DNA of 18,863 nt from Strigomonas culicis. Its lineage: Eukaryota > Euglenozoa > Kinetoplastea > Trypanosomatida > Trypanosomatidae. Below are positions 1 through 7,055 of this stretch, piece by piece. A program made the translations under genes and the position numbers. The DNA lies in contig AUXH01000382.1 in the NCBI GenBank assembly GCA_000482145.1, positions 1 through 18,863 of the forward strand, written 5' to 3'. Positions within the stretch are counted from its first letter, which is position 1. Each line of letters opens with the position of its first letter. The notes below the pieces were generated by a model. It made no database searches. It saw only the letters and a program-made list of their open reading frames with translations, and had not been told where the DNA came from.

Positions 1-33
1 CCCGCGTCCCCCTTCGTTTTTCTGTGCGCGGGC

Positions 34-70
34 GGGGGCGGGGCGTTGGGGAGGGGGGGTGGGCTTGGGG
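34..70 (+). repeat. G-run cluster, G-quadruplex-like
   Basis: Six runs of three or more G (34-38, 40-43, 48-51, 53-59, 61-63, 67-70) are separated by one to four bases. This fits the usual G3+N1-7 quadruplex pattern with short loops. Whether it folds in the cell is not known. Confidence 0.75.
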
Positions 71-452
71 CCACCCCCTCGCCGGTTTGCCCGCGCTTTT
101 TCTCACATTAGGGCTGGGGCTTTGTGGTTTCCGTGTGCAATCTCGGCTCCCGCTCTCGCGCTGGGTGTTTGGTGTCGTGCTTTTGGTTTTCTCTTTTCTC
201 TTTTTGAGTGTGGGACCTTTTTCATCAGGTGGCGGGACGAGGAGGGAGGCTCGTTTAAGATCGCGGCCTCGTTTTTGGTTAATTCTGTTTCTTCCGTAGG
301 GGTGTTTGTTGTCATTTTCTTTTCTCTTTTTTTGTGAAGGGGCGCCCGGCTCTTTTCGAGGGGTGGTCGTGGTGCGGGGCCAGGGCGTTTATCTGCCTCC
401 CCTGCTCTCTCTTGGGCGGGTCCAGGGGGTGCGGGCGCGGGGCCGCCGTTTG

Positions 453-476
453 GCACCCCCCGCGCGGGGCGGGTGC
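453..476. repeat. GC-rich inverted repeat (hairpin)
   Basis: The arm GCACCC (453-458) pairs with GGGTGC (471-476). Three further C-G pairs form inside (459-461 with 467-469) after a single bulged C at 470, leaving a GCGCG loop. It is a strong short hairpin in non-coding sequence; its function is unknown. Confidence 0.6.
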
Positions 477-485
477 TTTCTCGCT

Positions 486-536
486 CCCCCCCCCCGGGGT
501 GTGTGTGTGTTTTCGTTGGTGGAGGGGGGGGGGGGG
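486..536. repeat. C10 tract, GT repeat and G13 tract
   Basis: Ten C (486-495) are followed by four G and an alternating GT run (499-510), then by thirteen G at 524-536. The C and G homopolymers could pair across a loop of about 28 bases. The length of such homopolymers is also prone to assembly error. Confidence 0.65.
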
Positions 537-667
537 CTGTGTCTCTTTCATTTTGTGATTCCTTGCGTGGTTGCCTCTTTGTTATTTTTTTTTCCATGTC
601 AAGTTAATGTGTGGACGGGTGTTTTTTTATTATTGTTATGAGGTGTAATAAAGAGGTGGGGGTTGGG

Positions 668-829
668 TTTATACTTTCCTTCTTTTCCACGTCTTGCTTT
701 TTTTTCTTTTTGTTCTGCATTGTAATTCTTTTTTATTTTTGTATTAAGGATTCGTTTTTACTCTTGTTGTTATCGCTGCCTTTTTTTATTGATACACTTT
801 TGTTCATTTATTTGAAGTGTGTGCATTAG
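668..829 (+). promoter_or_regulatory. polypyrimidine tract and candidate trans-splice acceptor
   Basis: A T-rich stretch interrupted by few purines runs toward AG at 816-817 and AG at 828-829. Either acceptor leaves 891 as the first ATG of the mature message. Known kinetoplastid acceptors have this layout; the exact AG used is inferred. Confidence 0.5.
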
Positions 830-890
830 AATATCAAAGTATTTACACCTTGTTTTTAAAAAGAAACACGTTAGAATCCATTTACCTAAA

Positions 891-1697
891 ATGCAAAAGG
901 TTGCTATTGTTACCGGCAGCAATCAAGGCATTGGGTATGAAATTGCGAAAGGTTTATTCGAGCGCGGTTTTGCAGTGATTATGGCGTGCCGTGATCCAAA
1001 AGCTGCTGCGGAAGCAGAACGCAAAATAAAGGAATCATCGAAAGGACCCCATATTTTGCACTGTACTCTGGACCTCAGTGATATTACTTCCATCCAAAGT
1101 GCTGCTGGGAAAATCAAGGAATTATCTCCGGAAGGCGTGGATGTCCTTGTCAACAATGCTGGGTTTGCGTATCATCACGATTCGCAGGTCCCTTTTGCTG
1201 AACAAGCTGAATACTCCTCAAAAGTGAATTATTATGGCACCGAAGCCGTGACCGAGAGCGTACTTCCTCTTTTGAAAAAAGGAGGGAGAGTTATCAACGT
1301 ATCCTCGCGTGCAGGCGGATTGTCCTCTGTTTCCAATAACCTTGCACGGGAATGGAGGGATTGTTCAAGTACCGCGGAGATTGAAGCTCTATTGAATAAA
1401 TTTATCACTGGAGTAAAAAACAACACCTTTACAAAAGAAGGTTGGCCAGAGTCGGCATATGGAGTGAGCAAAATGGGTGTTACAGCTCTGACAAGAGTAT
1501 GTGCTAAGCAGCATCCTGACTTATTGTTTTACTCATGCTGTCCTGGCTATTGCTGCACACAAATGACAACTTTTGAAGGTCCCAAAAGTCCTAAAGATGG
1601 TGCTGACACGCCTATTTGGCTGGCCACTGAGCCAAATATTGCGGAAAAAATAGAAAGTGGTTGCTTTGTTGCGGAGAGGAGAAAAATTTCATGGTAA
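891..1697 (+). CDS. CBR1-type short-chain dehydrogenase/reductase (carbonyl reductase), copy 1
   Basis: The 268-residue protein has the full classical SDR pattern. A Rossmann glycine motif TGSNQGIG lies at 8-15, DLSD at 61-64 and NNAG at 88-91. The catalytic tetrad is Asn113, Ser139, Tyr190 and Lys194 (YGVSK). Arg34 after the second strand (ACRD) suggests NADPH. The long insertion before the active-site Tyr, containing KEGWP, and the SCCPGY segment are typical of the monomeric CBR1 family, which is usually about 270-280 residues and reduces carbonyls and quinones in the cytosol. The true substrate cannot be read from sequence. I chose ATG 891 because it is the first ATG after the acceptor and aligns with copy 2; the frame stays open upstream to 819 but without ATG. 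Codons use A/T at third positions far more than the genes after 5300. A tandem paralogue follows 341 bases downstream. Confidence 0.93.
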   Translation: MQKVAIVTGSNQGIGYEIAKGLFERGFAVIMACRDPKAAAEAERKIKESSKGPHILHCTLDLSDITSIQSAAGKIKELSPEGVDVLVNNAGFAYHHDSQVPFAEQAEYSSKVNYYGTEAVTESVLPLLKKGGRVINVSSRAGGLSSVSNNLAREWRDCSSTAEIEALLNKFITGVKNNTFTKEGWPESAYGVSKMGVTALTRVCAKQHPDLLFYSCCPGYCCTQMTTFEGPKSPKDGADTPIWLATEPNIAEKIESGCFVAERRKISW

Positions 1698-2038
1698 GGT
1701 ACTTTTCTCTTTTTTTTTCCCCTGTTCCATCGCTTTTCTTTATTAATACATTTTTGTTCCCTTCTGATGGAAAAATGTGTTTTTAACCTTATTTTGAAAT
1801 CATGTATTTATTCCTTACCTGACAACAGTTTGCTTATTATTATGATTATTTTATCTTTCCCTCTTTCTCACACGTCTTTTCATTGTTTTCCCTTTTAAAA
1901 TTTATTATTTTATTAATGATGTATGCTAGTTTTTATTTATACTATTCATCAGTTTTCTCCTCTATCAAAATCAATTACCCGTTGCTGCCTTCACTGGAAT
2001 AGTTACTTTCAAAAGATATTATTCCTCTTATTCATAAA
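1698..2038. other. AT-rich spacer between the two SDR genes
   Basis: This 341-base stretch is T-rich and holds no gene. It should contain the 3' UTR of copy 1 and the splice signals of copy 2. Pyrimidine-rich sequence around 1945-1990 precedes AG at 2001-2002. Confidence 0.8.
1945..2002 (+). promoter_or_regulatory. candidate trans-splice acceptor for SDR copy 2
   Basis: A pyrimidine-rich stretch leads to AG at 2001-2002. From there the first ATG is 2039, giving a 5' UTR of about 36 bases. The tract is interrupted by A-rich segments, so this is a weaker case than the other acceptors. Confidence 0.4.
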
Positions 2039-2842
2039 ATGAAGCCTGTTGCTGTTGTTACCGGAAGTAACCAAGGTATTGGGTACGAAATTGCAAAAGG
2101 TTTATGCGAACACGGCTTTGCAGTAATTATGGCTTGTCGCAATGCAAAAGCTGCTGTCGAAGCAGAGATCAAGCTGAAGGAAACCTCCAAGGACTTTGAC
2201 ATCTCACACTGCACCCTTGATCTCGGTGATTTAACTTCTATTCCAAAGGCTGTCGAAGAAGTCAAAAAAATATCTCCCAATGGAATTGATGTGTTTGTTA
2301 ACAATGCAGCCATTTATATGATGGACACCACTATCCCTTTTACTGAAAGAGTGGACCAGACTTTGAAAATTAATTATCATTCCACCAAGGCTGTGACGGA
2401 GAGCTTTCTGCCCCTTGTGAAAAAGGGTGGCAGAGTTGTCAACCTGGCCTCAAGGGTGGGAGAGCTGTCCTTTGTCTCCGCCGAGCTTGCGAAGGAATGG
2501 AGGAGTTGCAGCAGCATCACAGAAGTCGAAACTTTGCTCGATAAGTTTGTCGCTGCAGCTAAAAGCAACAAGGTTACTCAGGAGGGTTGGCCAGAGGAGC
2601 CGTACCACGTGAGCAAGATGGGTCTTATCGCCCTCACAAGGGTGCTCGCGAAGGAACGTCCCGATTTGCTGTTTTACTCATGCTGCCCGGGATACTGTGA
2701 CACGAGTCTGAACGGCCATTCTGGACCCAGAAGTGCTAAAGATGGCGCTGACACACCAATTTGGTTGTCAACTGAATCAAGCATTGCCCAAAAGTTGGAA
2801 AGTGGGAGCTTTGTTGGAGAGAGAACGCTGCTTGAATGGTAG
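2039..2842 (+). CDS. CBR1-type short-chain dehydrogenase/reductase (carbonyl reductase), copy 2
   Basis: This 267-residue paralogue aligns with copy 1 end to end with a single one-residue gap and roughly 60% identity by eye. It keeps TGSNQGIG (8-15), DLGD (61-64), Asn112, Ser138, Tyr189 and Lys193 (YHVSK), so it should be an active NADPH-dependent reductase. The usual NNAG motif reads NNAA (88-91), and the loop after it differs most from copy 1, as does the stretch after SCCPGY. These positions lie near cofactor and substrate in the family, so a different substrate range is plausible. The first half uses A/T-ending codons like copy 1, while the second half is clearly more G/C-ending. The start is the first ATG after the candidate acceptor and matches copy 1. 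Confidence 0.93.
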   Translation: MKPVAVVTGSNQGIGYEIAKGLCEHGFAVIMACRNAKAAVEAEIKLKETSKDFDISHCTLDLGDLTSIPKAVEEVKKISPNGIDVFVNNAAIYMMDTTIPFTERVDQTLKINYHSTKAVTESFLPLVKKGGRVVNLASRVGELSFVSAELAKEWRSCSSITEVETLLDKFVAAAKSNKVTQEGWPEEPYHVSKMGLIALTRVLAKERPDLLFYSCCPGYCDTSLNGHSGPRSAKDGADTPIWLSTESSIAQKLESGSFVGERTLLEW

Positions 2843-3082
2843 TGAGTTATAGTGCGGCCACTTCATTCTTGACATCAATTATTACCACGGATGAGCATGA
2901 TTCTTTCTTTTTTTTTCTCTTCTGAAGAAAAGCAAGGAGTCGTTTCAGCCTTTTTTTTTTCTACATATACATTTATCCTACCTCTTTTTTTACGTTCATT
3001 TTTTGAGTTGAACACATATTTCTTTTACATGCTCACGCTGTTTTCACTATTACAACATATGTACATACAAACATGGTCGAAT

Positions 3083-3112
<30 letters not shown>
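3083..3112 (+). repeat. (AAC)10 microsatellite
   Basis: Ten perfect AAC units lie in the presumed 3' UTR of SDR copy 2. No coding role is apparent. Confidence 0.9.
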
Positions 3113-3114
<2 letters not shown>

Positions 3115-3559
3115 AAAGATGATGTTTGCCATGTTGACATGTATGTTGTTACTGCACATGAAAATAGCTAAAAAACACAAATCTATACCTATTGTGAACA
3201 TAAAAGAAAGCCTCTTTATATAATCATTTTGGAGAAACAACAACATTTTTATTTCTGGTTTCGATTGCAATTACTTCTTTTTAAAGGTATCTACAGTTCT
3301 ACAAAGATAATATTTCTATTTATTTGTGGACCTTTTTTTTAAAGAAAAAAAGAGTATATTTTTTTGGTTAAATTTTGCTTCGTACAAGTGGACTCATAAA
3401 CTCTGAAAGCATTTTTTAAAGGAGACAAGGCTGCGCCTTTTTTTTTTCTTCAAAGCAGTATTCTGTTTTTTTTTAATTTAATGAGCCATTCTTTCTTCTT
3501 TTTTCTGTTCCTGAGTAGCTATTGTTTTCCCTTTCTTCCACCATTCTTTTCTGCAATAG

Positions 3560-3616
3560 TTGTTTTTTTTTCTCGTTTTGCGTTCGTTTGTTTTCTTTTT
3601 CTGATCGACTTGTAAG
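3560..3616 (+). promoter_or_regulatory. polypyrimidine tract and candidate trans-splice acceptor for the PPR gene
   Basis: A long T-rich tract (about 3560-3601) is followed by AG at 3615-3616. No ATG occurs between this AG and the start at 3752, giving a 5' UTR of about 135 bases. Confidence 0.55.
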
Positions 3617-3751
3617 AAGCGTTTAATAACACCTTTATCTAAAACAAAAGAAGAAAACTATCAATTCACACGATCTAACATCTCTTGTTAAGTATAACTG
3701 GTGGCGTTTTAATTAAAACAGTTTTACGGCTGGTAAATTATAGTCTGAACA

Positions 3752-6700
3752 ATGCAGTCTTCTCGGAAGGTTTTTAGTAAGGCTCTTTCGCCATATGCCC
3801 AGGCACTACGCCAGATAGCACTAAAGGGCGCTGTCGCTCTGGGCCCCAGTGCAAAGGAGATGGAGCTCGAGATGTACCGCAAGGGAACACTTCCTGCGGA
3901 CTATCGCCCACCGGTGCAGGGCAAATGGGACGATACCATTGAAAGGTGGGCGTATGCTTGGCAATTCCCGGCGGAAGAAGAATACGATGACATTGTTTCT
4001 TCGGTTGAAAAAAACACTGAGGTGATGCAGAATCTTTTAGATCTCGGTGACCGTCTTTTGCAGTCGCCACCGTCCACCGAACCTAAAAGCGGAAAAGAAT
4101 CTTCACTGTATAAACTTCCTCTGGCAATTGAGGAGGAGATGCCCCTCCTCACCTCCAACTCCACTTTTGAAGCGATGGAAAAGTCACTCAACGAACTCCA
4201 ATCAGAGGAGAAAAAAATAATGCCAGTTGAGGAGTTTTCAGCCCAATCCAATGTGCCGATTGCCTACCTCGATGACTCGTCTGAGCGAAGCAATGCGAGC
4301 AAAGAACTGTGTGTTATTTTAGAAAAAGCAGGACTGGACTACACTGAAGAAGGACTCATTGTTATTACATCGGCTCTGTCTAAACAACACTATTATCTAC
4401 AAGCGCGTTCCATTTTTGATTTTGCCGTGCAAGTAGGACTTGGACCTAACGCGGAGCTTTACAAGGCACTGATGAAGCATTCCGCACTGAAAGGTGATGT
4501 TAATCAGTCGATGGCGCTCATCGAGGAAATGAAAGACCGAGGCATCACCCCGCGTATTGGCAACTGGCACGAGCTAATGCGCTCTTTTCATAAGGCTCGA
4601 GACTATCCTGCGGTCACTCAAATTATTGACAATATGAAAATGTACGCCAATATTGAACCCAACGAAGTGACCTTTGCACTGCAACTCCGCGCCTTGGGCA
4701 AAGATACTTCGCAAATGAATTCACTTGCGGAGTCAGTACAAATATTTGATCAAATGGAAAACGTGTACGGCTACATCGCTTCACGTCCTCACTACGATGC
4801 GCTCATGTACACGCTCAGCCAAAGCCCACTGCCTGAAATGCGATTAAGATGCGAGGAGCTAGCACAGAAGATGGATCTGATGGGCATCACGTGGAACGCC
4901 AACACTTATTTGAATCTTATTCGGTCGGCGCAAGTTGTTGGCGATGTGGCGGCCGTTGAAAAGTACTTGAGCAAAATGCGCGATGATCGAGTCCCGGTGC
5001 AGATGGCACATCTGTCGTGGGCCATTCAGGCGCACGTGCAGCACCTAGTTCGGCTGAATTACGAGTCGTTGAAGGAAGAAAAAAAGGACATTGTGCCCAT
5101 TTGGCTGGACCACATGAACACCTGCTTTGGTATTTATGAGTTGGTGGTCAACCGAGGGTGGGAGATGCAGGTGCCTTTTGTCAATGCCCTACTACGCCTT
5201 TGCTGCCAAACCACCATCCTCGCCATGGAGCACTTGCCCGATAACTCGGATGCCATTGGCCGCTTTGAGCAGCAGGCGAATAAAATATGGAACGCCACGT
5301 TTGATGAGTGGCACTTGAGCAAGGATGTGTACAGCTTCGAGTGTTACATTGCGCTACTGGCGCACCAGCAGCGCATCGATGAGGCGGAGAAGCTCTTCCA
5401 GCAGATGGTGATGCAGGACGACATGGTGCCCAGCCGCAGAACCTATGAGTGCCTGCTCTTCATGCACCTTTCCTCCGGTGAGGAGGGCGGGGCAGCGCGT
5501 GCGTTGCGGTACCTAGAGGCGATGGAGAATGCCCAAATCCCGGTACGCGCGTCTCTCCTGAAGAAGATTGTTCGTGTGAACAACGCCTCTGGCTACAAGC
5601 GCGACATGAAGCGCCGCGCGCGACGCATTATGCAAGCGCGCGAAGAGTATTTGGCGAAGAAGGAAGAGGGAATTGCCTTCCACAAGGATCATGCGGCCGA
5701 GGAGGCGGAGGCGGAGGACGACTCTGTGCCCAAACCTCTTCCCGTCCCCGTCAACACGACGCTGGCGTGGTGGCAAAAGTGGAAGGAGGACTCTATAAGC
5801 AAGCACGAGCTGTTCGAGGAGGAGAACGCGGACGGCACGCCCAAGGGTGAGACCTTTGCGGAGAAGAACGAGGCACTGGCCAAGATGGGCATTACCTCTC
5901 CGTTCCAGACCATCGAGGATGTCCCAGCACCGCACAAACACAAGCTGCTGCCCAAGCTGCGGGAGGAAGGCGAGACGGCCGGCAGCCTCTGGGCGTTGGA
6001 TGGCGGCGAGCTTTCATACCCCAAGGATGGCGGAGGCCCACAGGGCTGGGGCGTGCGGCTGTGGCGCGAGCGTGCGATTATGAAGAAGGAGTTCCAAAAG
6101 GTGCAAGACGGCCAGCTGGCACCATCGGACTTTTCGAACCTCGGCAACGGTGTGCGGGTCGCAGGCGATCAGCTCGACATTGAGGAGAGCGGCGCCAGAA
6201 ATGCGGGCGAGCTGACGGACTGGAGAAAGTACGAGAACAACCGCTACGATGATGGGAAGGCCAAGCCAGCCTCTGAAATAGCCTTTCCCGTGGAGTCGTC
6301 TGCGGAGTTTGTCTGGCAGGGCGAGCAGCGGGACGCGCTGGCGGCGTACAAGCAGGATGACGAGCTGGCGCTGGAGTCTGACAACACCTTCTATGCGCAG
6401 ATGGAAGAGCAAACAGAGACCAAGAACAAGGCGGTGGTGGCCGCTCTCCAGAACCGGGAGGAGAATGAGCTCGAGATCACCGGCAAAGGCCCTAACCGCC
6501 GCTCCAAGTACGACTACTTGGAGAGGTGGCGCGAGATGTACCGCCACGGCACCCTCGAAGCGCCCGAAGACCCGGTGCTGCGGTTCGGGCAGACGCCCGA
6601 CGACCACCGCAACACGGTGGCCGCGTCCATCCGCGACTGGTATAAGCGCAACAAGAAGACTCCCGCGACGGAGGAGCAGGTGGCGCGCTGGGAGAAGGAT

Positions 6701-6775
6701 GCGGCGCGGTCCAGCGAGGCGCGCGAGGCACGCGAGGCATTGAAGCGAAGCAAACGAAAGCGTGCCAAGAAGTGA
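3752..6775 (+). CDS. large PPR-repeat protein, probably mitochondrial
   Basis: The 1007-residue protein begins with a basic, amphipathic stretch (about 1-30) like a mitochondrial presequence. Degenerate PPR-type helical pairs lie near 234-268, 269-303, 344-380, 381-416, 525-560 and 561-597. The pattern is about 35 residues with a Tyr or Trp early, a Met near the end and a closing Pro-containing turn. PPR proteins bind RNA in organelles, and in kinetoplastids many belong to the mitoribosome or to RNA processing. The size resembles the large kinetoplast-ribosome PPR proteins such as KRIPP1, but I cannot confirm that match. From about 620 the protein is charged, with a Trp-rich segment near 673-677 and a Lys/Arg-rich end. 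The motif EMYR(K/H)GTL occurs at both 40-47 and 928-935. The first half is less GC-rich than the second. The start is the first ATG after the acceptor. Confidence 0.85.
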   Translation: MQSSRKVFSKALSPYAQALRQIALKGAVALGPSAKEMELEMYRKGTLPADYRPPVQGKWDDTIERWAYAWQFPAEEEYDDIVSSVEKNTEVMQNLLDLGDRLLQSPPSTEPKSGKESSLYKLPLAIEEEMPLLTSNSTFEAMEKSLNELQSEEKKIMPVEEFSAQSNVPIAYLDDSSERSNASKELCVILEKAGLDYTEEGLIVITSALSKQHYYLQARSIFDFAVQVGLGPNAELYKALMKHSALKGDVNQSMALIEEMKDRGITPRIGNWHELMRSFHKARDYPAVTQIIDNMKMYANIEPNEVTFALQLRALGKDTSQMNSLAESVQIFDQMENVYGYIASRPHYDALMYTLSQSPLPEMRLRCEELAQKMDLMGITWNANTYLNLIRSAQVVGDVAAVEKYLSKMRDDRVPVQMAHLSWAIQAHVQHLVRLNYESLKEEKKDIVPIWLDHMNTCFGIYELVVNRGWEMQVPFVNALLRLCCQTTILAMEHLPDNSDAIGRFEQQANKIWNATFDEWHLSKDVYSFECYIALLAHQQRIDEAEKLFQQMVMQDDMVPSRRTYECLLFMHLSSGEEGGAARALRYLEAMENAQIPVRASLLKKIVRVNNASGYKRDMKRRARRIMQAREEYLAKKEEGIAFHKDHAAEEAEAEDDSVPKPLPVPVNTTLAWWQKWKEDSISKHELFEEENADGTPKGETFAEKNEALAKMGITSPFQTIEDVPAPHKHKLLPKLREEGETAGSLWALDGGELSYPKDGGGPQGWGVRLWRERAIMKKEFQKVQDGQLAPSDFSNLGNGVRVAGDQLDIEESGARNAGELTDWRKYENNRYDDGKAKPASEIAFPVESSAEFVWQGEQRDALAAYKQDDELALESDNTFYAQMEEQTETKNKAVVAALQNREENELEITGKGPNRRSKYDYLERWREMYRHGTLEAPEDPVLRFGQTPDDHRNTVAASIRDWYKRNKKTPATEEQVARWEKDAARSSEAREAREALKRSKRKRAKK

Positions 6776-7055
6776 GAAGAGCGAGACGGATGTTGGGACC
6801 CTATCATTGGTGCTGGTGTGGATTTCACATTTTAATAACTAATACTGTTCATAGTTCCTTTTCATAATTGTAATGATCCCTGTTTGCGCCGAGCTGTGTG
6901 TAGAACTATCTTCCTGTTTCTTTTCCTGTAAGGCCACGTCTTCTTCCCCCACTTCACTTGCTTTCTTCACGTCCAGCATTTTCTCGACATTGAGACAACA
7001 CACAAAAAAAATACTGTATATAATATATAATAGAAAAGCACAAACTCTCGAGCGA
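6776..7055. other. short spacer with splice signals
   Basis: This 280-base gap has no gene. The frame of the next gene stays open back to an ATG at 6873, but that ATG lies before the best splice acceptor and encodes a Ser/Phe-rich translation of the pyrimidine tract. Confidence 0.7.
6908..6976 (+). promoter_or_regulatory. polypyrimidine tract and candidate trans-splice acceptor
   Basis: Pyrimidine-rich sequence ends in CAG with AG at 6975-6976. The first ATG after it is 7056, leaving a 5' UTR of about 79 bases. This site decides between the two possible starts of the following gene. Confidence 0.6.

Larger units (their letters stand above)
1..890. other. non-coding G/T-rich region upstream of the first gene
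   Basis: No convincing gene is present. The open frames here encode only low-complexity Gly/Arg/Pro/Phe strings with no recognisable domain. Bases 1 to about 560 are rich in G and T on the + strand. They carry G runs at 34-70, a hairpin at 453-476, C10 at 486-495, a GT repeat at 499-510 and G13 at 524-536. From about 560 to 815 the sequence turns T-rich, as expected of the polypyrimidine tract that directs trans-splicing of the following gene. The left part could be the 3' UTR of an off-window gene or a transcription-start-like region; the sequence alone does not decide. Confidence 0.7.
2843..3751. other. AT-rich intergenic region
   Basis: These 909 bases contain many T homopolymers, an (AAC)10 repeat and no convincing gene; the open frames are Phe/Leu-rich or Asn-repeat translations of simple sequence. 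The right part (about 3480-3600) is the likely splice tract of the PPR gene. Confidence 0.8.

Noticed and set aside
103..597. 164-residue open frame on the - strand in the left region
   Set aside because: It encodes low-complexity Pro/Arg/Gly/Lys sequence from GC-rich simple DNA, overlaps equally long open frames in other phases and shows no domain.
819..890. N-terminal extension of SDR copy 1 to 819
   Set aside because: The codon at 819 is GTG, not ATG; the extension overlaps the splice acceptor region and has no counterpart in copy 2.
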